Shown piece by piece: positions 1 to 8,767 of a DNA stretch of 64,000 nt. Source of the DNA: Myxococcales bacterium. GTDB lineage: Bacteria > Myxococcota_A > Polyangia > Polyangiales > Houyiibacteriaceae. The DNA is taken from assembly GCA_029861865.1 (NCBI GenBank), contig JAOTYL010000002.1:558001-622000 (forward strand), read 5' to 3'. The translations under genes were made by a program, and so were the position numbers. How positions within the stretch are numbered: position 1 is the first letter of the stretch; each line of letters opens with the position of its first letter. The notes beneath the pieces were generated by a model that was not told where the DNA came from, did not search any database, and was given only the letters and a program-made list of their open reading frames with translations.

Positions 1-406
1 CATGGTCTTTTTGTGCGTCCCAAAGGCCAGCTAGCACCGCTTCGACCACCGTCGTGAGCCGAAGGCCGCCGCGCGTGTGAAGCATCGGCGAGTACCGCAC
101 CTCCATATAACGGACGTTCTCGGCGGCCGCGTCCTCGGACAGCTCGTATGCAACGCGGTACAAGGCATCGGCGTCCTGTAGAACCTTCAGCGTGGTGTCA
201 AATGCCTTGAGGTACTCGACCAGCGATCCGGCGTTCTCGCCGCAATGCAGAGCCTTGGCCAAGCCCTCGGGAGTATCGGCCGGAAGCTCCACGCCTTGTT
301 CGTCGGCAAGCTCGAGCATGGTCGAAAGGCGCAGCGACCCATCCAAGTGAACGTGGAGGTCGGTCTTGGGCAGTCCTTCGATGTAGGAGAGCGTCAGCGC
401 CATCAT
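1..406 (-). CDS. add: adenosine deaminase, N-terminal part (cut by window edge)
   Basis: Translation from the ATG at 406 runs open to the window edge. It begins MMALTLSYIEGLPKTDLHVH and continues LDGSLR, the N-terminal signature of the adenosine/AMP/adenine deaminase family; the His-x-His pair is the first zinc-ligand pair. About 135 residues are present, including the segment reading VRYMEVRYSP. Known family members deaminate adenosine (or adenine or a related purine) in the cytosol for purine salvage. Exact substrate cannot be told from this part. An ATG directly downstream (403) is an equally possible start. It lies 56 bp downstream of the DHH-type gene on the same strand, so the two are probably co-transcribed. 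Confidence 0.88.
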   Translation of the reverse strand, partial: MMALTLSYIEGLPKTDLHVHLDGSLRLSTMLELADEQGVELPADTPEGLAKALHCGENAGSLVEYLKAFDTTLKVLQDADALYRVAYELSEDAAAENVRYMEVRYSPMLHTRGGLRLTTVVEAVLAGLWDAQKDH

Positions 407-462
407 GTGTATTATAGCGAACGCCAAGCTCGAGCTCCATGCGAGGCTGTTCGTCTGTTCCG

Positions 463-1356
463 TCAGCCGTTTCTGACGAAGTCACCCAAGATCTCGATCA
501 CCTCTTCGAGGCGCTTGGCCGCGACACTCACGCGAGTCGGCATCCCGCCGCTGAGACCGAGCGCGCCCACCAGATCGATGCCACTATCGAACCTGGCGGC
601 CACCGTGACCGTGGTTTCGTCATGCACGAGGGAGATCGGCGCCAGCTCTTGGCCGATCAACAGCAGGGCCGTCTTGTCGTAGGGGCCATCGCGACGGGTT
701 GCGTCGCAAATCGCGAGCTCGCCGCGGATGAAGTACCTCGCGGAAAGGCGCTTGGCCTCGCGCTCCATGGCCTCGAGCCCGCCGGCGGCGGCTTGGAACT
801 CACGATACATCACCGCATCATTGGCGCCCTGCGCGAGATAGCGAACCATCAACCCGCGAAGGCCCTCGTCCCGCGGCCGCGCTCGGAGCGCGCGATCCAG
901 TACGCGAGCTCTTTCACTTGGCTGACCAAGGCGCGTGTCGATCGCGCGCGCATCGTCATCCGCACCTTCGTAAGGCTCTATCCCGCCACGGATCCATTTC
1001 GCCGCCGAGCAAAGTCCGTCGAAGTCGACATGGCAGCAGATCGTGTCGACATGCCCTGCGGCCTCGACGCGCTCGGGTGTGACCATTTCGGGACACGCGC
1101 CATGCTCAGCCTTCGTTCGAAGCACGAAGCGCGGGTCATCGGCAAAGTCTGCGTGTCGGTCGTGATCATGATGATCGACCCACATGGCGAGCCGGGACCC
1201 TAGCCCCTCGATGAATGGAAGGGTGGTCTTTTCGTAGCTGGCCCCGCCTGCGTTCGCGGCAAAGGCGACATCCAGCACCACCACACGCCCTGGAAGGCTC
1301 TCGGGCTTTGGCAGCTTTCGAGGTGTTCCGTAGGCCAAATGCGGGAAATCACCCAC
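463..1356 (-). CDS. DHH-family phosphoesterase-like protein
   Basis: A 297-residue soluble protein. Two segments recall the DHH/NrnA superfamily of Mn-dependent phosphoesterases: VDHHDH near residue 60 and CHVDFDGLCSA near residue 108, which resembles the usual D-x-D-G/S-x-x-S/A metal motif. A glycine-rich stretch near the C-terminus (LGLSGGMPTRVS) resembles the DHHA1 substrate-binding region, although the classical GG-x(3)-AAGA form is not seen. Family members cleave short oligonucleotides, cyclic-dinucleotide products or polyphosphate. Function here is inferred from motifs only. It lies upstream of add in a probable operon and is divergent from the ammonium channel gene, with 167 bp between the starts. 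Confidence 0.62.
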   Translation of the reverse strand: MGDFPHLAYGTPRKLPKPESLPGRVVVLDVAFAANAGGASYEKTTLPFIEGLGSRLAMWVDHHDHDRHADFADDPRFVLRTKAEHGACPEMVTPERVEAAGHVDTICCHVDFDGLCSAAKWIRGGIEPYEGADDDARAIDTRLGQPSERARVLDRALRARPRDEGLRGLMVRYLAQGANDAVMYREFQAAAGGLEAMEREAKRLSARYFIRGELAICDATRRDGPYDKTALLLIGQELAPISLVHDETTVTVAARFDSGIDLVGALGLSGGMPTRVSVAAKRLEEVIEILGDFVRNG

Positions 1357-1523
1357 CCGATCAGCATGGGTCCCACCTGAATACAGCGCAACTGCTCACT
1401 TCCACCAGCCGTTTTTCCCAAACCGATGTCTCGACGAAACAAAGTGGAAATCAAGGCCAGCCATAGATCCCCCCGTACCGCTGCCGTGGGTGCTCCGCGG
1501 ACATGACCAAGAGGTGAGAGATC

Positions 1524-2873
1524 ATGGAAGAACAACTTTCAGAACTGACGGCGTCAGCAGAAGAACTGACCATGTATGCGAACGCCTTGTGGGTTCTCGT
1601 CAGCGCCGCGCTCGTTTTCTTCATGCACGCCGGCTTCGCGCTCGTTGAGAGCGGATTCTGCCGCCGGAAAAACGCGGTTATGGTGCTGATGAAGAACTTC
1701 GGCGTCGTTGCTGTTTCATCCCTCATATTTTTCCTCGTCGGGTACGGGGTGATGTTTGGGGAAGGCAATGCCTTCATGGGGCTCGCGAGCTTCTTTCCGA
1801 ACAACGGCGGGGCGGACTCGGATCTCCCGCCATACGTGTTTCTCTTCTTCCAGCTGGTCTTTGCGGCGACCGCCTGCACGATCGTCTCCGGTGCGATCGC
1901 CGAGCGCGCCCGACTGCTGACGTTTTTCATCTTTACGGCCCTGGCCACGATGATGATCTACCCCGTGGTCGGCCACTGGGTCTGGGGCGGCGGCTGGCTC
2001 TCGGAGCAGGGCTTCATGGACTTCGCGGGGAGCACGGTCGTCCACGGCGTTGGCGGCGGCATGGCGCTCGCGGGCGCTCTCATCATCGGACCACGCCTCG
2101 GCCGGTATCTTGCAGACGGCACGGCTCGCGCAATGCCAGCACACAATTTCCCGCTCGCCGCCCTCGGCGTGCTGATCCTCTGGCTCGGATGGTTTGGGTT
2201 CAACGGGGGCTCGGAGCTCGCGATGGACGCGGAGGTCGGCCGCATCGTCCTGGTCACCAACCTCGCGGCCTCGGCTGGTTTCCTCGCAGCGCTCGCGTGG
2301 ATACGAATGCGTAGCGGCCTTCTCGACCTTTCGATGGCACTCAATGGCGCCCTTGCCGGTCTCGTGGGCATCACTGCAGGTTGCTACAACATTCCCGGAG
2401 GTTGGGCGATCGTGGTCGGCCTCCTAGCGGGCGTCCTTTGCGTCGAGGGTGTGCTGCTGCTCGACAAGCTCAGGATCGACGACCCGGTCGGCGCGATCAC
2501 CGTGCACGGCATCTGCGGAATTTTCGGCACGATGGCAGTCGGCCTCTTCGGTTACGGAAACGCCGCCGAGCTCGCCGAGCCGGTCGGGCTCTTCGTGGGC
2601 GGCGACGCCTCGCAACTCTGGGTCCAGACCTACGGCGCGCTTGCAGGCGTCGGCTTCGCCTTCCTCGTCGGAGGCTTCGTTTGGCTCGTACTGAAGTTCC
2701 TCGTCCCAGGCGGCGTTCGCGTCTCCGAGGCGCACGAGCTCGAGGGTCTCGACATCGCCGAGTGTGGAGTCGAAGCCTACAACGAAGAGCTGGCGGGTGT
2801 TCACGCGGACATCCCCGCGGGCGCAGCCGCACGAGAGGCCGCCGGCGCTATGGTGCCCGCCGAAAACCGCTAA
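1524..2873 (+). CDS. amt: ammonium channel/transporter Amt
   Basis: A 449-residue, strongly hydrophobic protein with about eleven predicted membrane segments, the usual Amt/Mep/Rh length. The twin pore histidines are visible as His174 (in STVVHGVGGG) and His328 (in ITVHGICG), and the acidic residue of the substrate site sits just before the first (FMDFAGS). It moves ammonium or ammonia across the inner membrane. A purine-rich ribosome site (GAGGTGAGAG) ends a few bases before the ATG. No glnB/PII gene is adjacent, unlike many amt loci; the next gene is a porin. I saw no convincing sigma-54 promoter in the 167 bp upstream. Confidence 0.95.
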   Translation: MEEQLSELTASAEELTMYANALWVLVSAALVFFMHAGFALVESGFCRRKNAVMVLMKNFGVVAVSSLIFFLVGYGVMFGEGNAFMGLASFFPNNGGADSDLPPYVFLFFQLVFAATACTIVSGAIAERARLLTFFIFTALATMMIYPVVGHWVWGGGWLSEQGFMDFAGSTVVHGVGGGMALAGALIIGPRLGRYLADGTARAMPAHNFPLAALGVLILWLGWFGFNGGSELAMDAEVGRIVLVTNLAASAGFLAALAWIRMRSGLLDLSMALNGALAGLVGITAGCYNIPGGWAIVVGLLAGVLCVEGVLLLDKLRIDDPVGAITVHGICGIFGTMAVGLFGYGNAAELAEPVGLFVGGDASQLWVQTYGALAGVGFAFLVGGFVWLVLKFLVPGGVRVSEAHELEGLDIAECGVEAYNEELAGVHADIPAGAAAREAAGAMVPAENR

Positions 2874-2884
2874 CGAGTTCGAGT

Positions 2885-2923
2885 AGAGGGGTGGGACGGC
2901 TCCCCGGTCTGTTTCGCCCCTCT
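2885..2923 (+). terminator. possible weak terminator after amt
   Basis: AGAGGGG (2885-2891) pairs with CCCCTCT (2917-2923) across a long loop, and a pyrimidine-rich tail ending CCCTTTTCTTG follows. The loop is about 25 bases, so this is less convincing than the hairpin after the porin gene; it may only partly separate amt from the porin. Confidence 0.35.
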
Positions 2924-3012
2924 TCTCTACCCTTTTCTTGATCGACATCAATAGTACAGAGAGCCGTTTAACAAGGTTTGGTGCGTGGGAACACGCTGGA
3001 GTGGAGGTAGTG

Positions 3013-4299
3013 ATGAGTAGGTTTGTTTCCCTCGCGGTGATGTGCAGTCTGGCATTTCCTGCGATGGCCCTCGCGCAAGACGACGTCGTGGGCGAGGAAG
3101 TCGAAGTCGAGAAGGTCGCCGAGCCGACGAAGCCGGCGATAGACGACGTGCCCCCGCCCAAGGTGGCCGCTGACGACATGGAAGCGGAGTACGCGGGCGA
3201 AGCGGGCGACGAGTCCCATCCCTTCCTCGACGGCCTCACCTGGCAGATCATGGCGAGTGCCTTCTACAACTTCAATGGGTACCGTGTGTCGGGGCCATAC
3301 AATGACCTCGATCCCAACCCGGCCGAACGTTCGGCGTACCCCTACACCAATTACATGGGCTTCGGCCTCAACTTCGTTGGCGGCATGGCAAGCTACACGG
3401 GCGACAAGTGGGGTGTGACAGTCGACCTCCGTTGGGGTACTGCGGCGCCACTGCTGACTCCGCTCGTCCCGGTGAAGCAAGGCTATGTGAGCTACTTCCC
3501 AATCGAGAAGTTGTCGATCGACTTCGGTTTCTTCGACACCATCTTCGGCGCCGAGGTCGCAGATGAGTGGGAGAATGCGAACTACACGCGTGGCGCTCTC
3601 TACTTCCTGCGGCAGCCGTTCAACCATTTGGGCGTTCGAATGGGTGCTGAGCTCGCCGATAGGGTGGGCTTCACGTTCATGCTGACCAACGGCGGCGTCT
3701 TGGGTGGAACGCCGATCGACGACAACCAAGTCCCAGCAGTCGGCTGGCAGTTCGCCTTTGCTCCCACTGACGACATTGGTCTTTACATCGGTGGCAACCA
3801 TGCCCCGAACGGGAACAACGGGAACAAGGACTGGGAGTCGTTCTTCGATCTGGTGCTCACCGTCAACGTCGAATGGTTCACCTTGATCGTCAACGGGGAT
3901 TACCAAGTCGACGGGAACGGCGAAAACACCGACGCCATGGGTGACGTCATCGCGACCGGGACGATCTTCCAGTATGGTGGCAGCATCGCATTTATCTTCG
4001 ACGTGGCCGATGATTGGGCGATCGGCGTCCGTGGCGAGCATCTGAGCGGCAACGACAACTACCGCGACTTCGGGGACCCTGACAACAGCTTTGGGTTTCT
4101 CTGGACCGGCACGCTGACGATTCGCTACATGCCCGTCGAGTATCTGGTGCTCAGCCTGGAGGGGCGAGTCGAAGGCGCTGGCGAGGACATCTACTTCACG
4201 CGTAGCTCGTCGCCCGATCCGGGTACAGGGATTCTTCAGCCCAACGAGAAGATCTATGGCGCGGTCATCCTCGGCGTCAGCGGACACATTGGGAACTAG
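3013..4299 (+). CDS. outer-membrane beta-barrel porin-like protein
   Basis: I chose the ATG at 3013 because GGAGG lies 5 bases upstream and the protein then starts with a clean signal peptide (MSRFVSLAVMCSLAFPAMAL, cleavage near ALA/QDD). The 428-residue product has an acidic, proline-rich linker (about residues 25-65) followed by alternating aromatic/polar strands typical of outer-membrane barrels of the OmpL/BBP2 type. It resembles no specific porin I can name. The position right behind amt suggests a channel letting small nitrogen compounds reach the ammonium transporter, but that is inference. The gene ends in a strong terminator. The opposite-strand reading frame over this region is a shadow. 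Confidence 0.75.
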   Translation: MSRFVSLAVMCSLAFPAMALAQDDVVGEEVEVEKVAEPTKPAIDDVPPPKVAADDMEAEYAGEAGDESHPFLDGLTWQIMASAFYNFNGYRVSGPYNDLDPNPAERSAYPYTNYMGFGLNFVGGMASYTGDKWGVTVDLRWGTAAPLLTPLVPVKQGYVSYFPIEKLSIDFGFFDTIFGAEVADEWENANYTRGALYFLRQPFNHLGVRMGAELADRVGFTFMLTNGGVLGGTPIDDNQVPAVGWQFAFAPTDDIGLYIGGNHAPNGNNGNKDWESFFDLVLTVNVEWFTLIVNGDYQVDGNGENTDAMGDVIATGTIFQYGGSIAFIFDVADDWAIGVRGEHLSGNDNYRDFGDPDNSFGFLWTGTLTIRYMPVEYLVLSLEGRVEGAGEDIYFTRSSSPDPGTGILQPNEKIYGAVILGVSGHIGN

Positions 4300-4322
4300 C
4301 TAGCAGTAGCCAACGAACGGAC

Positions 4323-4356
4323 ACAAAGGCCGGCTCCCTAGGGGGCCGGCTTTTGT
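4323..4356 (+). terminator. rho-independent terminator after porin gene
   Basis: A 16-bp stem (4323-4338 with 4341-4356) closes on a two-base TA turn, so the physical loop must be somewhat larger; only two G-U wobble positions interrupt pairing. The core is GCCGGC and the 3' arm ends CTTTTGT, supplying the U-run. It lies 23 bp after the porin stop codon and 8 bp before a hexamer array. Confidence 0.85.
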
Positions 4357-4364
4357 ATTCCCGT

Positions 4365-4436
4365 CACTGGCACTGACACTGGCACTGACACTGGCACTGG
4401 CACTGGCACTGGCGCTGGCACTGGCACTGACCCTGG
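4365..4436 (+). repeat. hexamer array 1, CRCTGD units, 12 copies
   Basis: Twelve contiguous 6-bp units in perfect phase, mostly CACTGG or CACTGA, with one CGCTGG and one CCCTGG. The array lies between the porin terminator and the sirtuin start (14 bp before its GTG). It is one of at least five related arrays in this window. Variation is confined almost wholly to unit positions 2 and 6. Confidence 0.95.
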
Positions 4437-4450
4437 GCTAGCAACACGAC

Positions 4451-5266
4451 GTGGTTGAGCTCGACGATCTCCTCACCGACGCCGACGGCCTCGTTCTCTG
4501 GCTCACCGGCGCGGGGATCTCGGCCGAGAGTGGCATCCCGACGTTTCGTGGCAAAGAGGGCTACTGGCGGGTGGGGTCGCGGAACTACCAACCCCAACAG
4601 ATGGCAACGCAAGCTGCGTTTGGCCAAATGCCGGATGAAGTGTGGGCCTGGTATCTCTACCGACGCGGGGTCTGCCGTCTCGCCGAGCCGAATCCGGCGC
4701 ACCGCGCGCTCGCAACAGCCGAAGAACGGTCGGGCGAACGTTTCCTGCTCGTTACCCAGAACGTCGATGGGCTACACCTCCGCGCAGGAAACACCCTCGA
4801 CCGCACGTACCAGATCCACGGGAACATCGACTTCATGCGGTGCGTGCGCGAATGCCTTGACGCGCCCGTGCCTGTCCCGGATGCAATCGATGTCTTTTGG
4901 GAGCGGGGTCGGCCCCTGACCGGGCCGGAAAGGGACGCGCTTCGGTGCCCATCCTGTGGTAGCCCGGCTCGCCCCCACGTCCTTTGGTTCGACGAAAGCT
5001 ACGACGAAGAGAACTTCCGGTTCCAGAGCTCTCTCGAAGGGGCCGAACGAGCGTCGTTGGTGATCGTAGTTGGGACGACCGGAGCCACTTCGCTGCCCAT
5101 GCACATCGGAAACCTCGCCGCCGCGCAGGACACTCCGATGCTGGTCATCAATCCGGAGCCCAATCCGTTCAGCGAGTTGGTCGAGCGAACCGGCAAAGGC
5201 GTCTTCCTCGAAGGAACCGCGGGCCACTGGGTGCCACAGATTACCGATCTGCTTTCTGCCTCCTGA
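4451..5266 (+). CDS. Sir2-family NAD-dependent protein deacylase
   Basis: A 271-residue sirtuin. Visible are the NAD-binding GAGISAESGIPTFRG (about residues 20-34), TQNVDGLH (about 102-109), the catalytic histidine in QIHGN (about 122) and two cysteine pairs (near 128/132 and CPSC at 166-169) for the structural zinc. Family members remove acetyl or other acyl groups from lysines using NAD+. The GTG start at 4451 is the first reasonable one after a hexamer array and has no clear ribosome site. The Kazal lipoprotein gene follows 39 bp downstream and may share a transcript. Confidence 0.93.
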   Translation: MVELDDLLTDADGLVLWLTGAGISAESGIPTFRGKEGYWRVGSRNYQPQQMATQAAFGQMPDEVWAWYLYRRGVCRLAEPNPAHRALATAEERSGERFLLVTQNVDGLHLRAGNTLDRTYQIHGNIDFMRCVRECLDAPVPVPDAIDVFWERGRPLTGPERDALRCPSCGSPARPHVLWFDESYDEENFRFQSSLEGAERASLVIVVGTTGATSLPMHIGNLAAAQDTPMLVINPEPNPFSELVERTGKGVFLEGTAGHWVPQITDLLSAS

Positions 5267-5305
5267 GGGCTTGCTTTGAGTGGGCTTCGGCGATACCTAC
5301 GCGAT

Positions 5306-6148
5306 ATGCGCAGTCTATCGATTTTGGTGTTGTGTTTGGGTCTCGTCGCCTCGTGTAAGAAGGACAACAGTGAGCCTGCCCGCTATCCTGACAAGCCAGG
5401 CGGCGAATGCAGCCGAGCTCCCGGGGACACTTGCGACGAGGGTTGGGTCTGCCACTACGCTCCAGGTGCGGAGTGCGGAGAGTCAGGGGCCAAGGGCGCG
5501 TGTTTCCCGATGCCTACGACCTGCACGAGGGACTATAGTCCGATCTGCGGTTGCGACGGGCGGACGTACTTGAACATCTGCGTGGCGCACTCGCATGCGG
5601 TGTCACCTCGAACCACTGGTGCATGCCCGGATGCCACCTCAGCCGGACCAACCACCTGCGGGCCTGGCGGCGCGGTCAATCAATGCCCGAAATCGACGTT
5701 CTGCAGATACAGCGAAGCTCAGTATTGCGGTGAGGTCGGAGCGCCGGGCGAATGCGCAGAACGACCGACCGAATGTACGAAGGAGTGGGCGCCCGTATGC
5801 GGCTGCGACGATCGCAACTACAGCAACGACTGCGTGGCACACTCCCACAGCGTCTCGATCCGGCATCGAGGTCTTTGCCAAGATGCAGCGGAGGCAGCCG
5901 CTGGCACGATCGGAGCCGCCTGTGGCACCGCCAACACCGCAGGCTGTGCGACGGGCCTCTATTGCAGCTACCCACCCGCAGCGCGTTGCGGCACGACGAA
6001 CAAGCCGGGCAAGTGCCGAGCCCGCCCCCAAGCCTGCACGAGCGACTACAACCCGGTTTGCGGGTGCGACGGAAACACGTATTCCAACGCATGCTCCGCA
6101 GGCGCCGCGGGGGTCTCGGTGAAGCAAAAAGGCCCATGTCCCCAGTAG
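5306..6148 (+). CDS. lipoprotein with three Kazal-type protease-inhibitor domains
   Basis: A 280-residue secreted lipoprotein. The ATG at 5306 gives a short lipoprotein signal ending V-A-S-C with Cys17 as lipidation site; an upstream TTG (5276) would only add ten residues. Three tandem modules of about 85 residues follow. Each has a variable Cys-rich part and a Kazal core with P-x-CGCD-x-x-x-Y-x-N-x-C (CGCDGRTYLNIC, CGCDDRNYSNDC, CGCDGNTYSNAC). Kazal domains inhibit serine proteases in eukaryotes and some bacteria. A surface-anchored inhibitor would suit a bacterium living among lytic enzymes, which is inference. Targets cannot be predicted from the sequence. Confidence 0.88.
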   Translation: MRSLSILVLCLGLVASCKKDNSEPARYPDKPGGECSRAPGDTCDEGWVCHYAPGAECGESGAKGACFPMPTTCTRDYSPICGCDGRTYLNICVAHSHAVSPRTTGACPDATSAGPTTCGPGGAVNQCPKSTFCRYSEAQYCGEVGAPGECAERPTECTKEWAPVCGCDDRNYSNDCVAHSHSVSIRHRGLCQDAAEAAAGTIGAACGTANTAGCATGLYCSYPPAARCGTTNKPGKCRARPQACTSDYNPVCGCDGNTYSNACSAGAAGVSVKQKGPCPQ

Positions 6149-6168
6149 TCGCGAAACACCGACATTCG

Positions 6169-6354
6169 CACTGGCGCTGACACTGGCACTGACGCTGACA
6201 CTGTCACTGGCACTGGCACTGGCACTGACGCTGACGCTGACACTGTCGCTGTCACTGGCACTGACGCTGACACTGTCGCTGACACTGGCACTGGCGCTGA
6301 CACTGGCACTGGCGCTGACACTGACACGGTCGCTGTCACTGGCACTGTCACTGT
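6169..6354 (+). repeat. hexamer array 2, CRCTGD units, 31 copies
   Basis: Thirty-one contiguous 6-bp units with no insertion or deletion, built from CACTGG, CACTGA, CGCTGA, CACTGT, CGCTGT and CGCTGG (one CACGGT). It is the longest array in the window and fills most of the space between the convergent Kazal lipoprotein and Nudix genes. Positions 1, 3, 4 and 5 of the unit (C.CTG.) are almost invariant; positions 2 and 6 vary. Confidence 0.97.
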
Positions 6355-6400
6355 TATCCAGTGACCCGCACGCCCCACCCCGCCGCCCCCACGCGAGCGC

Positions 6401-7027
6401 CTACTGCCAGGCGAAGACCGGCTGATCGTATTGCGCTACCCGTGTCTCCCTTCCGTAGAGTGCCACCTCGCGGAGTTGGAACAAGATCGCAGCGGTCGGG
6501 GCGAAGATGAAGTCTCCGAGTAAAGGAACGGAGATCACCGGTCGATCGCTCTCGGGAATGTCGAAGAGCCGGGGCACACCAGGCTCTTCAAGATCAGCCA
6601 GAGGCACTCGATGGGCTTCGGCGACTTCGTCTGGGTTCGGCGAAAGCACTGCATCGGCGCCAGCCCAGACGACGACCGGGGTGATCAGAAAACCGGAACG
6701 GGTCGGGTAACCGTCAAGCAAGCCCAGCACTTGGTCCGGTGCGCATCGAAGCCCGACCTCCTCGTCGAGCTCGCGTAGCGCTGCGGTGATGACGGTCTCG
6801 CCGTCGTCAAGTCGTCCGCCCGGAAGTGCCCATTGCCCGCTGTGGTTACGTAGGCTTTCTGCCCGCCGGGTGATGACGAACGCCGCTTCGCCGGACTCGC
6901 CAGTCACGAGCGCGATGGCAACAGCCGCGTGCGTCAACGACGGATCGCGATTTGCAGCACGAGCATGCGCAGCAAGATTGCGACCCATCCGCGTCCGCAG
7001 GGTGAGATCGAGCGGCCGAACCGGCAT
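6401..7027 (-). CDS. Nudix hydrolase, CoA diphosphatase-like
   Basis: A 208-residue Nudix enzyme. The 23-residue Nudix box is complete and canonical (G71 to L93: G-x5-E77-x7-R85-E86-L-x-E89-E90-x-G92). The lead-in RRAESLRNHSGQWALPGG is typical of the CoA pyrophosphatase (NudL/YeaB) subgroup, which splits CoA and derivatives into 4'-phosphopantetheine and 3',5'-ADP. The substrate is therefore likely CoA-like but not proven. The ATG at 7027 was chosen because anything further upstream reads through a hexamer array as low-complexity sequence. It is divergent from selO. Confidence 0.85.
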   Translation of the reverse strand: MPVRPLDLTLRTRMGRNLAAHARAANRDPSLTHAAVAIALVTGESGEAAFVITRRAESLRNHSGQWALPGGRLDDGETVITAALRELDEEVGLRCAPDQVLGLLDGYPTRSGFLITPVVVWAGADAVLSPNPDEVAEAHRVPLADLEEPGVPRLFDIPESDRPVISVPLLGDFIFAPTAAILFQLREVALYGRETRVAQYDQPVFAWQ

Positions 7028-7041
7028 GGAAGGAGCTTGAT

Positions 7042-7119
7042 ACAGCGTCAGAGGCAGTGCCAGAGGCAGTGTCAGCGTCAGTGCCAGCGTCAGTGCCGGT
7101 GCCGGTGCCCGTGTCAGCG
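7042..7119 (-). repeat. hexamer array 3, inverted orientation, 13 copies
   Basis: Thirteen in-phase units of the same family read on the minus strand (plus-strand forms TCAGTG, CCAGCG, TCAGCG, CCGGTG and others). The array separates the divergent Nudix (start 7027) and selO (start 7167) genes and so occupies their shared promoter region. It is more diverged than arrays 1, 2 and 5. Confidence 0.85.
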
Positions 7120-7166
7120 TCACCTCGACGTTCGGCGAGTCCGCCCTACATAGTTCCCGTCGCCCC

Positions 7167-8747
7167 ATGCTCAGCTTCGACAATAGCTTCGTCCGCGAAT
7201 TGCCCGCCGACCCGGACGCGACCAATCGACGCCGACAAGTGCACAACGCGTGTTACTCGTATGTCGCGCCAACCCCCGTCACGGCACCGCGATTGATCGC
7301 CTATTCGAGAGAAGTCGCCGACCTGTGCGACCTCGAGGTGGACGATGTCGGTATGCATGAGCTTGCCGAGGTGTTTGCAGGCAACAAGGCGTGGCCCGGG
7401 ATGGACGCCTACGCGGCTTGCTATGGCGGTCATCAGTTCGGAGCCTGGGCTGGGCAGCTCGGTGACGGCCGTGCAATTGGGCTCGGAGAGGTGGTCAACC
7501 GCCGCGGTGAACGCTGGGAGCTCCAGCTCAAGGGCGCAGGCCCTACCCCCTACTCCCGAACGGCCGACGGTCGCGCCGTCTTGCGGTCGTCGATTCGAGA
7601 ATTCTTGTGCAGCGAGGCCATGCACCACCTCGGCGTGCCAACGACCCGCGCGCTCAGCCTCGTTACCACCGGGGAGCAAGTCGTGCGCGACATGTTCTAC
7701 GACGGGAATGCGCGATCCGAGCCGGGTGCCGTCGTGTGCAGAGTCTCTCCATCCTTCATCCGTTTCGGGAACTTCGAGATCTTCGCCGCCCGCGACGAGC
7801 TCGACGTGCTCAAGACCCTCGCGGACTACACGATCAGGGTGCACTTTCCGGAGCTTGGAGACCCTTGCCCCGACGTCTATCTTCGGTGGCTTGCCGAAAT
7901 CTCACGCCGGACGGCGATCATGATCGCGCATTGGATGCGGGTGGGATTCGTCCACGGAGTCATGAATACCGACAACATGTCGGTTTTGGGGCTGACGATC
8001 GACTACGGCCCCTACGGATGGCTCGATAACTACGACGCCGGCTGGACGCCCAACACGACGGACGCCTCCGGTCGGCGTTACCGCTTCGGACACCAACCCA
8101 ACATCGCCATGTGGAACCTCGTACGCTTCGCGAACGCGATCTACCCTCTCATCGGAGAAACCGAGCCAATCGAAAGCGCGCTCAAAGCCTACCCACAAAC
8201 CTTCGAGAGGGCATATCGTGAAATGATGGCGAACAAGCTCGGCCTCGGTTCGTTCCGCCATGATGAGGACGACGCGTTGATCGCGGACCTCTTTGCGGTG
8301 CTCCAGGCGACTGAAACCGATATGACGATCTTCTATCGCCGACTCGCGAACATCGAGCCGGCCGAAATTGCGGCGCAAACGGATGACCAGCGCATCGCTC
8401 CGCTACTCGACGCCTATTATTCCCCCGCGGAGCTCGACGAAGAGGTCAAGAAGCGCATAGGAGGTTGGCTCTGTTCGTACGCCGCGCGGCTAATGACCGA
8501 TGACCTCGCCATGACCGAACGCCGCGCGAAGATGAATCGGGCCAATCCCAAATACGTTCTTCGCAATTACCTCGCGCAGCTCGCGATCGACAAAGCAGAG
8601 ACGGGCGAGCCTACAATGGTCGACGAGCTGTTGGAAGTTATGCGGCGCCCCTACGACGAACAGCCAGAGCACGAGCGCTACGCAGAGAAACGGCCAGATT
8701 GGGCACGGACGCGGCCGGGATGCTCGGCTCTTTCGTGCAGTTCCTAG
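7167..8747 (+). CDS. selO: protein adenylyltransferase SelO (YdiU)
   Basis: A 526-residue member of the SelO/YdiU pseudokinase-fold family, which transfers AMP from ATP to Ser/Thr/Tyr hydroxyls of proteins. Signatures seen include CYGGHQFGAWAGQLGDGRA (about residues 85-103), LKGAGPTPYSR (about 121-131) and GFVHGVMNTDNMS, holding the metal/active-site Asn and Asp. The protein ends SCSS, preceded by RPGCSAL. Eukaryotic and some bacterial forms have selenocysteine near this C-terminus, whereas here it is an ordinary cysteine, as in most bacteria. It overlaps no neighbour and is followed 20 bp later by a DUF1304 gene. Confidence 0.95.
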   Translation: MLSFDNSFVRELPADPDATNRRRQVHNACYSYVAPTPVTAPRLIAYSREVADLCDLEVDDVGMHELAEVFAGNKAWPGMDAYAACYGGHQFGAWAGQLGDGRAIGLGEVVNRRGERWELQLKGAGPTPYSRTADGRAVLRSSIREFLCSEAMHHLGVPTTRALSLVTTGEQVVRDMFYDGNARSEPGAVVCRVSPSFIRFGNFEIFAARDELDVLKTLADYTIRVHFPELGDPCPDVYLRWLAEISRRTAIMIAHWMRVGFVHGVMNTDNMSVLGLTIDYGPYGWLDNYDAGWTPNTTDASGRRYRFGHQPNIAMWNLVRFANAIYPLIGETEPIESALKAYPQTFERAYREMMANKLGLGSFRHDEDDALIADLFAVLQATETDMTIFYRRLANIEPAEIAAQTDDQRIAPLLDAYYSPAELDEEVKKRIGGWLCSYAARLMTDDLAMTERRAKMNRANPKYVLRNYLAQLAIDKAETGEPTMVDELLEVMRRPYDEQPEHERYAEKRPDWARTRPGCSALSCSS

Positions 8748-8767
8748 CCCTGTTAGGCTCGCACCTC

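Noticed and set aside
439-1203. Long plus-strand frame of 254 codons
   Set aside because: It lies over the minus-strand DHH-type gene, has no family motif and is a GC-driven shadow.
2968-4287. Minus-strand frame of 439 codons over the porin gene
   Set aside because: The plus-strand product has a ribosome site, a signal peptide and a barrel-like pattern; the opposite frame has none.
4364-4702. Frames reading QCQCQC or VPVPVS through hexamer arrays as small proteins
   Set aside because: The low-complexity translation comes only from the repeat; no start site or conserved segment supports coding.
6169-6354. CRISPR array
   Set aside because: Units are 6 bp with no spacers, and no cas gene is present.
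7028-7246. N-terminal extension of the Nudix protein resembling a leader (alternating Leu/Thr/Pro)
   Set aside because: That stretch is hexamer array 3 read in frame; the ATG at 7027 gives the normal family N-terminus.
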